51,647 bases of DNA from positions 4,134-55,780 of the forward strand of contig DAVB01000027.1 in the NCBI GenBank assembly GCA_002505455.1, written 5' to 3'. The stretch is from Euryarchaeota archaeon UBA52 (lineage in GTDB: Archaea > Thermoplasmatota > Poseidoniia > Poseidoniales > Thalassarchaeaceae). Every line of letters begins with the position of its first letter. The stretch's first letter is position 1. Under the pieces are notes generated by a model. That model was not told the DNA's origin and made no database searches. It was given only the letters and a program-made list of their open reading frames with translations. Shown piece by piece: positions 40,507 through 49,861 of this stretch. A program made the translations under genes and the position numbers.

Positions 40507-41833
40507 CGCTAGCCGCCTCCGAATCTGTACTGGAGTTCTTGATTCCAAGTTGAATCAGAACCGACATGATGGCAATTAGTCCTGCTACCCTGAAAACTGT
40601 ATGGTATGTCCACAGACCTGTTCCATCGACTGTCTCAGCCCAGATAAATGCTGCAAAAACAGGACCGACGATTCGAGATAATGCGCCGAATCCTTCCTGA
40701 GCCCCCATCGCCCTCCCAAGTTCAATCCCGTGTATTTCAGCCGCCGAGGCGAGCAGGGTTGACTGGGTTGGCCCGAATAGCCCGTGGCCCGCGGAGATCA
40801 ATACGATGACAAAGACGCCGACGGCTTGTGTTTCCGTTGTGATATATGGGATCCAACCCAAACCAATTGCAGCCATTATGATGCCCGCCACCATCAGGGC
40901 ACGGGAGTCGTACCTCTTTGAAAGGGGCCTTATCAGCCAACCTTGTACGATGACACCGATCAAGCCCACAACTGCGAAGATGTAGCCGTTCCTCATCTCA
41001 TCGAATCCGAGGCCTCCGTTATCTACTGGCATCGCAGTGAACAGAATCAGAGTAGCATGCATCATCGTTATTGCCAATAGGAAAGAGGCGTTGACCAAAA
41101 TCAGACGTCCCACAGCAGGTGAAAGATCTCTGACGCCGATCAGACTTGAAAGGACTCTTCGTAACCCGTCTGACTCGGCCTGGACTTTTCTTTCCGATTC
41201 CGGGAGGCTCTCGGGAAGCATACGACTAGCCAGTATCAGTGAGGCGAAAGAAAGAGTTCCTGCGAATAGGCAAGGCAGGAAGTATGGGTGGGCGACCCAC
41301 CAATCAGTTGCAAATGGTCCGCCGAATACCTCTGCTGGATCTGTTAGCACTCCGCCCAGGAATGGGCCGATCATGAATCCGAGTCCGAAGGCGGCTCCGA
41401 TCATGCCCATTCGGCCTGGAAGCTGTTCTCTGTCGCTGATGTCTCCGACGTATGCCTTAGTCACAGCTATATTCCCGTTTCCAGCGCCTGCCAGAAAGCG
41501 AGCGATCAATGCCATCCATAATGTCGAAGCCAGGCCGAAGGCGATTAGAAAAACTGTGTTAGAGGCTAGGCCGAACATCAGTACAGGACGTCTTCCGAAT
41601 CTGTCAGAAAGCGACCCGAGGAGCGGAGTGAACAGGAATTGTCCGAGTGTGTAGGAAGCAAGCACGATGCCGACCCACCGGTCACGGGCGCCTATGTCGG
41701 AGAACCCGTCGCCTGTCGCCAGGTCTTGTACAAAGTAAGTCAGAAAGGGTATCACGAGGGTGAATCCGATCATATCGATCAGGACCACTAGGAAGAGCAC
41801 CGTAAGAGGTGCTGCGCCACTCGGCCTTACCAT
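40499..41833 (-). CDS. Major facilitator superfamily transporter (DHA1/TetA-like)
   Basis: About 444 residues with twelve predicted helices. DMIGFTLVIPFL at helix 1 and GSLSDRFGRRPVLMFG between helices 2 and 3 are typical of proton-coupled drug antiporters of the TetA type, as is GPFLGGVL in helix 5. Substrate cannot be named. ATG 41833 is the likely start (MVRPSGAAPLTVL); the frame continues to 41863. It ends in an 8-nt overlap with the isoaspartyl peptidase gene and begins 48 nt after lonB. Confidence 0.87.
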   Translation of the reverse strand: MVRPSGAAPLTVLFLVVLIDMIGFTLVIPFLTYFVQDLATGDGFSDIGARDRWVGIVLASYTLGQFLFTPLLGSLSDRFGRRPVLMFGLASNTVFLIAFGLASTLWMALIARFLAGAGNGNIAVTKAYVGDISDREQLPGRMGMIGAAFGLGFMIGPFLGGVLTDPAEVFGGPFATDWWVAHPYFLPCLFAGTLSFASLILASRMLPESLPESERKVQAESDGLRRVLSSLIGVRDLSPAVGRLILVNASFLLAITMMHATLILFTAMPVDNGGLGFDEMRNGYIFAVVGLIGVIVQGWLIRPLSKRYDSRALMVAGIIMAAIGLGWIPYITTETQAVGVFVIVLISAGHGLFGPTQSTLLASAAEIHGIELGRAMGAQEGFGALSRIVGPVFAAFIWAETVDGTGLWTYHTVFRVAGLIAIMSVLIQLGIKNSSTDSEAASDD

Positions 41834-41881
41834 CAACGACAAGAAGGGTAGATGGGTCTTCAACTTGAGTGTGCTTTACTC

Positions 41882-43909
41882 TCAAGCGGGTGTTGAATCG
41901 GATACTGAAGAGAACGTGTCGATAACCTTGGCTAGTCTCTCAACGAGGCTGATCTTTTCTTGCTCTCCGACGAGGGCGTGTTTTAGAACTTCATCTAGGC
42001 TGTCAACGGATACGATCTCGACCATTGACTCATATTTCTCATCGATCAGAACGTCCTGAAGATTCGTCTTCGGTATTATGACCCTCTGGATCCCGGATTT
42101 GGCAGCAGCCTCTATTTTCGCAGAAACGCCACCTATTGGGAGGACTTCGCCACGAACCGATAGCGATCCGGTCATTGCAAGATTCTGATCGATCGGAACT
42201 CCTTCGAATGCCGATATTATGGCTGTAGCCATGGTAATTGATGCCGAATCGCCATCGACGTTGTGGGTACCGGGGAACTGCACGTGAAGATCATAATCCT
42301 TGATGTCCTTACCTGTCAGCTTCTTGACCACTGCGCTGATATTCGTAACTGACTCCTTAGCGAGGTCAGAGAGGCCACCTGTAGCAATAACCTGTCCACT
42401 TCTTCCCTGAGATGGCGTGACCATCGCTTCAACAGGGAGGACGACTCCGGAGAAGTCCGACAGCCCGGAATCCGCACCGAGAACTGCTAGGCCGTTTACC
42501 CTGCCTATCCTGTTGCCCCGATTGACTAGCATCGCATATTCGGATTGGCGCTCCAGGTATCTGTCTGCGATTTGCTGCTCGAGAGGCTTCGCAATTGCAC
42601 GGGCCCTGGTGACGTGTACCGTGGTTGTGAGTGGGCTGCCGTCCTCAGATGCAAGATCTCCTGCTATCCTGATTAATCCCCCGAGTTCACGCAGCCTGAG
42701 GGAGAGCTTGCCCCTCCTGCCGCTTCTGCGTTGTGCTTCTTTGAGAATCATCCCGATGGCCGCGCGGTCGAAGTGGGGGATTGTTCTCCCTGAGTCCCTC
42801 TTTGCCTCGTTGCGAACTTCTTGAGCCACGAAGCGTACCAGTTTTCGTCGGTTCCTCTCTGTGTCTTTCATGTCGGTGTTGACGTATACCTCGTACCCGT
42901 ATCCTCTAATTCGGCTTCTGAGTGCAGGGTGCATTTGTTGGATGCTGTCAAGATTGCCGGCGGCGACAAGTATGAAGTCACTAGGCACGGGTTCTGATTT
43001 TGTCAGCGCTCCTGAAGATCTCTCCGAGCGGCCGCTGATTGAGAGCGCCTTCTCTTGCATGGCCACAAGGAGTGCCTGTTGTTCTTCCATCCGAAGCATG
43101 CGTATCTCATCTATGTACAGAACTCCCTTGTTGGCTCTGTGTACAGCCCCGGGTTCGACACGTTCGTGAGCGGGTGTGGCCAAATCAGCACCGGACTGGA
43201 AGGGGTCATGCCTCACATCACCTAGAAGTGCGCCGGACAATGTTCCTGTTGCATCTATGAAGGGGGCCTCTTCACTACGTTCATGCTTGATCAGTAGCTT
43301 CGGAATGTTGGATTCGTCACCGGCGGTCAACCTCGTCCTAAGGAAAAAGTATCCGAAAATCAAGAGGAAGGACCCGAATATGAATGTCAGCATATCTCCC
43401 GTTTGTATAGTTGCAAGTAGCAGTGCTGCACCCACCACGAGTGCGATCAAGAGCAGCATCTGATTCGTTTTCTTCCTCTGTGCGCGAATTGCTGCCTTCC
43501 GTTCTGAGATTATTTTGTGCCCTCTTCCAGCCGGTACGGTCCTTACCTTCGGTTCATTCTCGTCTTCCACGTTGCGATAGACGAGGACGTCCTCGAGTTG
43601 TTCGAGCGGCAGGAACTCGGTCATCGATCGGGCTAGCATTGACTTACCCGTTCCCGGCTCCCCGACCATGATGACGTGGCGTCTCTGTTCTGCGGCCTTC
43701 CTTATCACGATGGAGGCAGCGTCCTGACCGATTACCTGGTCGACCAACCTCTCGGGGATCGGCACATCGACTGTGGACTCTATCGGGAGGTCGAGTACCC
43801 AGTCTTCCACAGGAGTGGTGCAAACGGGGTCTTTGTCCTCGGAAACGCCGAATGCTGAGCCTGCTTCCCAGTCTTCTAGTGGGTCTTGAACGGGGTCTTC
43901 GCCATCCAT
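41882..43909 (-). CDS. lonB: Membrane-anchored archaeal Lon protease (LonB)
   Basis: A 675-residue ATP-dependent protease. AAA+ motifs: Walker A GEPGTGKS (83-90), Walker B GVLYIDEI (262-269), sensor region AAGNLDSIQQMHPALRSRI. Two transmembrane helices (about 151-168 and 173-192) are inserted in the ATPase domain, the diagnostic feature of archaeal LonB. The protease domain carries the Ser-Lys dyad: Ser555 in DGDSASITMA and Lys598 in GGVSAKIEAA, 43 residues apart as in other Lon proteins. It degrades membrane and misfolded proteins. The N-terminal 35 residues are acidic and variable. The upstream gene on the same strand is the large secreted protein, 63 nt away. Confidence 0.95.
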   Translation of the reverse strand: MDGEDPVQDPLEDWEAGSAFGVSEDKDPVCTTPVEDWVLDLPIESTVDVPIPERLVDQVIGQDAASIVIRKAAEQRRHVIMVGEPGTGKSMLARSMTEFLPLEQLEDVLVYRNVEDENEPKVRTVPAGRGHKIISERKAAIRAQRKKTNQMLLLIALVVGAALLLATIQTGDMLTFIFGSFLLIFGYFFLRTRLTAGDESNIPKLLIKHERSEEAPFIDATGTLSGALLGDVRHDPFQSGADLATPAHERVEPGAVHRANKGVLYIDEIRMLRMEEQQALLVAMQEKALSISGRSERSSGALTKSEPVPSDFILVAAGNLDSIQQMHPALRSRIRGYGYEVYVNTDMKDTERNRRKLVRFVAQEVRNEAKRDSGRTIPHFDRAAIGMILKEAQRRSGRRGKLSLRLRELGGLIRIAGDLASEDGSPLTTTVHVTRARAIAKPLEQQIADRYLERQSEYAMLVNRGNRIGRVNGLAVLGADSGLSDFSGVVLPVEAMVTPSQGRSGQVIATGGLSDLAKESVTNISAVVKKLTGKDIKDYDLHVQFPGTHNVDGDSASITMATAIISAFEGVPIDQNLAMTGSLSVRGEVLPIGGVSAKIEAAAKSGIQRVIIPKTNLQDVLIDEKYESMVEIVSVDSLDEVLKHALVGEQEKISLVERLAKVIDTFSSVSDSTPA

Positions 43910-43972
43910 GCTGTGCCGCCTCCTCTATTCTCCCTCTGACCGGTCCTTCTTGAAGGTGCGTTACCACCCAAT

Positions 43973-46900
43973 TCAACGTTCTCCACGCAGGTATTCTAAC
44001 CCGTAGTACTGCCATTGCTCCATAGTCCATCCCTCTGGCAGTCCCTCGGGCGGCAATGGGAGGGGTGCATAGACCGGCACGGATGCAGAAGCTTGAGGCT
44101 CGCTTCGACGGCCGATGGTGATGGCGGCCGTCATCCCGATCACAATTAGGATGCCGACGATACCCGCGACCATCGGCAACAAGGATGATGGCGATTCGTT
44201 ACTTGACTTTTCTTCGCCGGTTGGCTCTTGAATATCTTCAGATGGTTCTACTGCGTATGTCTTGAGCATCTCGGATTTTCTATCAAAACCCGATGAGTCG
44301 ACGGCCTTTACTGACAGGCCGATGTAATCGCCAACTCTCAGCCCTACACCTTCATTGGCTTGGACTGTGAACGGGCTGAATCCGAAGGCTGTCCCCATGT
44401 CTGTGCATACCCCTGTCAAGCTGTTACATACTTGCCATCTTATCTCAACATCAGTGAGGCCGTGGTTCGTCAACTCGGTAACTGTGGTCACGGGATTCGT
44501 GGAGTAGTCCATCGTGTCGAAAGATGCGCTGATGTCTCCCTGGGCTCCTATCGTGCCCCACAACAAGGGCAGTGAGTCTACGACCTCTATCTCGATTGTG
44601 TGGGTTGTAGAGTCGCCGATGGGATCGATCGCGGTGATTGTGACTAGTTCAGTCCCGGGCTCGTCCCATTTCATCGTAATCAGGCCTGTATCGAAATCAT
44701 ATGTTGCAGAACCGGCATCGTACGTATCGACGTCGATCCACAACTCGCTGAATTCATGGTCTACATCCGAGACATGCGCAGGTACTGAGATTGTCGTGGT
44801 ACTTCCGACCTTGGAAACCATATGCTCAATCCCATCGGTATCTATCCTCGGGGCATCATTGATGTTGTTTATGAAAAAAGTGACGGTAGTCTCGGTTTTT
44901 TGATCACCATCTGATGCGCTTACCGTCACTGTGGCTATCCCTACGAAATCCTCGTCCACCGCACTGACGGAGAGGGTATGGCCGACAATAATCGCATCGA
45001 AGAATTCCTGTGGTTCGACACTCTCCAGATTGAGATTAAGCAGAGACGGATTGGAAGGTGCGCCTTCGTCATTGGTATCTGAAAGGAATGGAGTGAGGAT
45101 CAAGCTTGCAGATTCGCCTTCATCGAATGATTGTGGTGATATGGATGACCATCTTGGCGCCCCGTTCTCGATTACATTGAACAGAAGTGTGCCAGTATTG
45201 GAGTCCTCACCATCGCTTATGGTGATGAACAGGCCCTGTGGAATTGGCGAACCGGTGGAGTCGTATATTATCCGGTCGAATTCCACGGTTATTGTTCCAT
45301 CATCAGGATTCCAACTTCTGAACTGTGGTGCGTTACTATCGATTTCCAAGTGTTCGATGGAAGTTTCGGCATCCCACACCAGCCCTTCTAGCGAGATAGT
45401 CTCCTGAGTCTCCACCTTCACAGCAGGAATGCCGGCATGAATGGGGTCCATCGGGGATATCACCTGCGGGATAGCGTTTCTAAGTACGAAAGCAGAATCG
45501 GTGGTTAGCCACTCGCTTGATTGGCCTCGTGCGTCGGTCCATTTGACTCTCGTATCGTAATCTCCCGTTGGGGCGTCAAGGGGGGTGAGCAGGGAATGGA
45601 TCAGTTTCAGATTGCCTCCGGCGCCCATCTGGCCAACCCAATCTGTCCAATCGGACGACCAATCATTTTGCCCAGAACGGCTGTACTCAAGCTCAGCGGT
45701 CATCGTGGTGATGTCATCCACCTCATCATTTGCGATTGCTGACAATTCAAAGTCCAGAGAAGCGCCTCGGTATATTTCAGAGCCATCAACTGTCGTCGGC
45801 CTAGTTGCTATGGGGGGCATATCATATGGGACGAATATCTCGTTCATGTCATTGAAATCGACCCTGTCTGAATCGCTGCCTTCGAGCGCAGCCCTGAGAG
45901 AAGCTGCTCCGGATGCTACCGAAGATAGTACTGATGAGTCGAATGTAGACTGGTATGTGATGGTTTGACCCGGATACATGGATGGCAAGTCATGGCGCTC
46001 TATCTCTATATGATCGAGTCCATCCATGTATGAGATTACCAGTTCGACCCCATCCGGGTGGTCTTCAGCGCCATTGTTCTCAACAGTTGCAGACAGGGAC
46101 ACTGAATCTCCGGGTATGAGCCCGGGATGGCCCCCGTTGATTTCCGCTTCGAAGTTCGATACGCCTAAATCGACGAGTGGTCCCATATCTGGGTCGATTG
46201 CGGCGTATATCTGGTTGTATGTCGTGTGGGGGCCGTCCATCAAAGCGAAGACTGGCCAGAAATTTTCCCATTGGGAATATCCGGACGATGACCTGACGAG
46301 ATTGACGGATTTGACCCACGTGTGCTCGACCGCGACATTCCTGTCAAGAGTGAGTTGCTGGAAACCCGAATTCGTGCTATCGAGAAGCCAAGACCTCCAG
46401 TTGTGATGTGGTTTGACGCCATTGTCGTATGAGTCAGCTCCGATCTTCTCCGTTACCGCAGCGTAAACATAGACATTGACAGATGATTGTGCGCCCACAT
46501 ACTTTGATTCAAGGGTTATAGTGACGTCATTGGTCGTAGAATCGAAAGACATTGTCAGTTTCAACTGGAAGTCATTTGAAGACGAGTCCATGCATCCTCC
46601 AGCTGAATATTCTGGGTCGTAGAAGTTTGTTCCGCCTGCTCCGACCTTGTAGCAGGCACCAGACTGCCGATCTGCGAATGAGAAGGTGGGATATCCGGAT
46701 GAAGAGGCCGTAACATGGCTCATACGATTGATTGGACCATCACTTGGCCAGCCACCGGATGCTGATTCGAAGAAGGAAATATAGGTGAAGTCCTCTGGAT
46801 TAGAAGTCTTCAGATTATCCAGTGACGGCGATGCACTGCTCATGCAAGGACCGCACCAATGTGCGCCGACATATTCTCCAAAAACAGTATGCCCAGGGCT

Positions 46901-47041
46901 TGTTGCCTCCATAATCGGTGTTGGTCTGGTGAGCTCATCGGGGGTCTCTTCATCTGCCCAATGACTCGGATTGAACAGTGAAATTAGCAGAATAAATATC
47001 AATGCGCCCGACGTAGCAAGCGGCCTGTTTTCCAACTGCAT
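43973..47041 (-). CDS. Large secreted surface protein: thioredoxin-like domain, Ig-like repeats, C-terminal membrane anchor
   Basis: A 1022-residue protein. Signal peptide about 1-29; a thioredoxin-like domain follows with VGAHWCGPCMSSASP (Cys63/Cys66) and extra cysteines around residue 128-150; then several beta-rich segments resembling CARDB and cadherin/Ig-like modules (VENNGAEDHPDGVELVISY; SFDEGESASLILTPF; NDAPRIDTDG; VSASDGDQKTETTVTFF). A transmembrane helix lies at about 954-976, and a short cytoplasmic tail ends in PPEGLPEGWTMEQWQYYG (about 1001-1018). It should sit on the outer face of the membrane. The thioredoxin module suggests redox activity or disulfide handling; substrate unknown. 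Confidence 0.82.
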   Translation of the reverse strand: MQLENRPLATSGALIFILLISLFNPSHWADEETPDELTRPTPIMEATSPGHTVFGEYVGAHWCGPCMSSASPSLDNLKTSNPEDFTYISFFESASGGWPSDGPINRMSHVTASSSGYPTFSFADRQSGACYKVGAGGTNFYDPEYSAGGCMDSSSNDFQLKLTMSFDSTTNDVTITLESKYVGAQSSVNVYVYAAVTEKIGADSYDNGVKPHHNWRSWLLDSTNSGFQQLTLDRNVAVEHTWVKSVNLVRSSSGYSQWENFWPVFALMDGPHTTYNQIYAAIDPDMGPLVDLGVSNFEAEINGGHPGLIPGDSVSLSATVENNGAEDHPDGVELVISYMDGLDHIEIERHDLPSMYPGQTITYQSTFDSSVLSSVASGAASLRAALEGSDSDRVDFNDMNEIFVPYDMPPIATRPTTVDGSEIYRGASLDFELSAIANDEVDDITTMTAELEYSRSGQNDWSSDWTDWVGQMGAGGNLKLIHSLLTPLDAPTGDYDTRVKWTDARGQSSEWLTTDSAFVLRNAIPQVISPMDPIHAGIPAVKVETQETISLEGLVWDAETSIEHLEIDSNAPQFRSWNPDDGTITVEFDRIIYDSTGSPIPQGLFITISDGEDSNTGTLLFNVIENGAPRWSSISPQSFDEGESASLILTPFLSDTNDEGAPSNPSLLNLNLESVEPQEFFDAIIVGHTLSVSAVDEDFVGIATVTVSASDGDQKTETTVTFFINNINDAPRIDTDGIEHMVSKVGSTTTISVPAHVSDVDHEFSELWIDVDTYDAGSATYDFDTGLITMKWDEPGTELVTITAIDPIGDSTTHTIEIEVVDSLPLLWGTIGAQGDISASFDTMDYSTNPVTTVTELTNHGLTDVEIRWQVCNSLTGVCTDMGTAFGFSPFTVQANEGVGLRVGDYIGLSVKAVDSSGFDRKSEMLKTYAVEPSEDIQEPTGEEKSSNESPSSLLPMVAGIVGILIVIGMTAAITIGRRSEPQASASVPVYAPLPLPPEGLPEGWTMEQWQYYGLEYLRGER

Positions 47042-47150
47042 TCCGATTCGGGGATGCGTATTGAGTTATGAATGAAACCTGCCTTAGTGTATTTCACAGT
47101 TCTAACTTGAGACCGGAAGTGCTTGAACACATAACAGCGCCCGCAGCACA

Positions 47151-47948
47151 ATGAGTGGCGAGTGGCTAGCGCTGGTGGAATCAGACGGTAGGGCCTATTT
47201 GCTTCAAAGGGGAGCAGGGGAAGTTCGCGTAAGGGGGCTAGGTCGATTCAATGTGGATGATGCACTTGGGGACGTTGTGCCCGGCGACTCTCTCGTGATT
47301 GGCCAGAAGACTCTCAGAGTTGTCAATCCGGGCCTCCCCGAAGCTAGAAGGGCCATGAAACGCAGGGCGCAAGTCATTCTTGCGAAAGATGCGGGCTACC
47401 TGATATCCAGAATGGGCATCGGCGTGGGCTCAAAAGTTCTTGAAGGCGGCCATGGATCTGCTGGACTTGCAATGCATTTAGCATCGGTGATTGGCGGTTC
47501 TGGGAAGTTAATATCTGTCGAAAACAGACCTGAGCATGCCTCAGTTGGGCGTGAGAACATGGAAACACTGAGAGAGATTCTTCCGGAGTTCCCTGAATGG
47601 CATCTTCTTGAATCGGACCTCACATCCTGTACAGAAGAAGTTTCGGCTCTCACGGAACATCTTGATGCCGTCATATTGGATCTTGCAGAACCTTGGAACG
47701 TGGTTGGTGACATTTCGAAGTTACTACGACCAGGGGGGCGGCTGGGGTGCTACTGTCCGACTAGCATACAATTGGAGAAATCGTGGGAGGCCTGCGAATC
47801 GGCTGGCCTACACATCGAATGGGCAGGGGAAGTGATAGAGCGTCGTTGGTCCAAAGCAAGTCGCGGAGGGGTTCGTCCCGGCAACCAGCCTGTAGGCCAT
47901 ACAGCGTTTCTCCTAATTGCTGCTGAGCAGCTCGTCGCTGAAGAGTGA
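47151..47948 (+). CDS. trmI: tRNA (adenine-N1)-methyltransferase TrmI
   Basis: A 265-residue SAM-dependent enzyme that methylates N1 of A57/A58 in the tRNA T loop. After a small N-terminal beta domain (residues 1-65), KRRAQVILAKDAGYLISRMGIGVGSKVLEGGHGSAGLAMHLA carries the SAM-binding site (parts: AQVILAKDAGYLI, VLEGGHGSAGL); LISVENRPEH, DAVILDLAEPWNVV and RPGGRLGCYCPTSIQLEK are the expected later motifs. ATG 47151 begins 109 nt from the divergent surface-protein gene. aspS follows after 83 nt; two tRNA-acting enzymes side by side. Confidence 0.91.
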   Translation: MSGEWLALVESDGRAYLLQRGAGEVRVRGLGRFNVDDALGDVVPGDSLVIGQKTLRVVNPGLPEARRAMKRRAQVILAKDAGYLISRMGIGVGSKVLEGGHGSAGLAMHLASVIGGSGKLISVENRPEHASVGRENMETLREILPEFPEWHLLESDLTSCTEEVSALTEHLDAVILDLAEPWNVVGDISKLLRPGGRLGCYCPTSIQLEKSWEACESAGLHIEWAGEVIERRWSKASRGGVRPGNQPVGHTAFLLIAAEQLVAEE

Positions 47949-48031
47949 TTCACCCGAATAGTCTCGCTTGTACAATCATTTGACATCTCGGCCCGATACC
48001 ATTCAAAACCCAGCCCCGACACGACAGGGGC

Positions 48032-49441
48032 ATGAGAGACAGCAGCGACTGGTTGCCCACAGCATATCGTTCCCACACCATAGGGCAGGTTGTGACTGAT
48101 GGCGGCGATATGGTAGGTACTCAAGTTACGCTTGCAGGTTATGCTGAATCTGTACGAGGACGCGGGGGAGTTTGCTTCGTGATGCTAAGAGATGGAACTG
48201 GTAGGATCCAAGCTTTCCTGAAGAGAGATGCTATGGACGAGTCGGTATTCGAATCGATTCAATCTTCAAGCCGAGAGTCCACGATATCAGTTACGGGAAT
48301 TGTGGCTCAGAAAAGGCCCCCCAAGACTCCCGAGGGCGTCCCGGCGCCTCCTCCTGAATACGAGGTAAGCGTGTCGTCCGCAGAAATCCTGGCTCTTGCG
48401 GAAGCGCCTCTCCCTGTGGGGGTTGTTGATGACGTCAACGTGGGCCTTGACGTCAGACTAGACAATCGCCACCTCGATGTCAGGAGGGCTCATGTCAATG
48501 CGATGTTCCAGCTTCGTTCAAAGGTACTCCAATACGGAAGAGAACATCTGATCGAAGAGGGCTTCAGTGAAATGAACAGCCCGAAGATAATCGCCAGCGC
48601 GAGCGAGGGGGGGACGAATCTATTCCCCATGATGTACTTCGATACACCTGCATACCTCTCCCAGTCTCCTCAACTGTACAAGCAACTAGCGGTTCTCGGG
48701 GGGCTTGAGCGGGTCTTTGAGATAGGGCCTGCTTTCCGTGCTGAGAAACATGATACATATCGCCATCTAAATGAGTTCGTCTCCTTTGACATAGAGGCAG
48801 CATGGTGTGATGACGAGGACGTCATGGGTGTACTGGAGCGTATGATTCATTCGATATGGAGCAGGATCTCGGCTGATGACCAGGATCTTGTAGACATCAT
48901 CAATACCTACAGACACACCCAGGGGCTGGAATCGGTTATCGTAGAGGTCCCTGAACTGCCATTCCCCAGAATACCTTACGACGATGCCATAAAAATCGTG
49001 AAAGAGGGCGGGGGGGATATTGAATGGGGCGACGATATAGAGAGCCACCATTGTGACCTCATTGCTTCCAAGTACCCTGGCTTCCACTTTATTCCCCGAT
49101 GGCCTATGTCGATGAAACCGTTTTACATCCACCACAAGGAGGGCGAGATGGGGTCCACAGGCGGTCAACTAAGTCGTGGTTTTGATTTGAACTATGGCCG
49201 GGATGAGATGACTAGCGGTGGCCAGCGAGAGCATCGTGTGGAGGTTCTTGAGCAGAATCTTAGAGACATGGATCTTGATCCCGACGACTTCTCGTTCTAC
49301 ACCGATGGTTTCCGATATGGTGCACCTCCGCATGCCGGATGGGGTCTTGGAGTGGCTCGACTGCTGATGGTTCTAACCGGGGCCGGCAATGTCAGAGAAG
49401 TGGTTCTTTTCCCAAGAGATAGATCTAGAGTTACGCCATGA
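48032..49441 (+). CDS. aspS: Aspartyl-tRNA synthetase, archaeal type
   Basis: A 469-residue class IIb synthetase. An N-terminal OB anticodon-binding domain (about 20-115, with VCFVMLRDGTGRIQAF) leads to the catalytic core: motif 2 FRAEKHDTYRHLNEFVSFDIE and motif 3 GAPPHAGWGLGVARLLM, plus the SPKIIASASEGGTNLFPM and YLSQSPQLYKQ substrate loops. It lacks the bacterial GAD insertion, so it is the archaeal/eukaryotic form. Whether it is discriminating or also charges tRNA-Asn was not decided. Motif 3 reads GVARLLM rather than the commoner G-x-ERL; the Glu-to-Ala change is notable. Stop abuts the convergent DUF2237 gene. Confidence 0.93.
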   Translation: MRDSSDWLPTAYRSHTIGQVVTDGGDMVGTQVTLAGYAESVRGRGGVCFVMLRDGTGRIQAFLKRDAMDESVFESIQSSSRESTISVTGIVAQKRPPKTPEGVPAPPPEYEVSVSSAEILALAEAPLPVGVVDDVNVGLDVRLDNRHLDVRRAHVNAMFQLRSKVLQYGREHLIEEGFSEMNSPKIIASASEGGTNLFPMMYFDTPAYLSQSPQLYKQLAVLGGLERVFEIGPAFRAEKHDTYRHLNEFVSFDIEAAWCDDEDVMGVLERMIHSIWSRISADDQDLVDIINTYRHTQGLESVIVEVPELPFPRIPYDDAIKIVKEGGGDIEWGDDIESHHCDLIASKYPGFHFIPRWPMSMKPFYIHHKEGEMGSTGGQLSRGFDLNYGRDEMTSGGQREHRVEVLEQNLRDMDLDPDDFSFYTDGFRYGAPPHAGWGLGVARLLMVLTGAGNVREVVLFPRDRSRVTP

Positions 49442-49804
49442 TCAAAGAGCATGCATCTCCAGAACCGATAGTTCGACTACATCGAGAGTCTTTCGATGCG
49501 TCGCCTCCAAATCCACAGGAGGTGCGCAGCCCTCATGGAGTGCCTGTTTCCACCTTTTTGCGCAGAGACACCACCTATCCCCTGGTTTCAGACCTGGAAA
49601 CCGCATATCCGGTCTTGGGGTCGTCAAATCGTTCCCTGCGCTTGCACTGAACGTCAGGAACGCCTCATCGACCACAACGCACACTGTGTGGGTTCCTCGA
49701 TCTCTTGAATCGGTATTGCAACAACCATCTCTGAACCATCCGGTAAGCGGATCTTCGCTACAGGTCTTCAAAGTGGTTCCAAGGACATTGATTGAGGGGT
49801 CCAC
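49442..49804 (-). CDS. DUF2237 family protein
   Basis: A 120-residue soluble protein with the complete family pattern: NVLGTTLKTCSEDPLTGWFRDGCC, THTVCVVVDEAFLTFSASAGNDL, PGLKPGDRWCLCAKRWKQAL and APPVDLEATH (segments split). Five conserved cysteines are present. The biochemical role of DUF2237 is unknown to me. Start is GTG 49804, giving MDPSINVLG. The gene is convergent with aspS with no spacer and lies 57 nt from the end of the acyltransferase gene on the same strand. Confidence 0.88.
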   Translation of the reverse strand: MDPSINVLGTTLKTCSEDPLTGWFRDGCCNTDSRDRGTHTVCVVVDEAFLTFSASAGNDLTTPRPDMRFPGLKPGDRWCLCAKRWKQALHEGCAPPVDLEATHRKTLDVVELSVLEMHAL

Positions 49805-49861
49805 ATCATGCTGATATTAACACGGGATATCAAGCCTTGCCATCACTAATGTGGGTCTCGA

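Noticed and set aside
41037..41654. Plus-strand 205-codon frame
   Set aside because: Shadow of the MFS transporter on the minus strand.
49438..49814. Plus-strand frames after aspS
   Set aside because: The minus strand here encodes a complete DUF2237 protein with its conserved cysteines.
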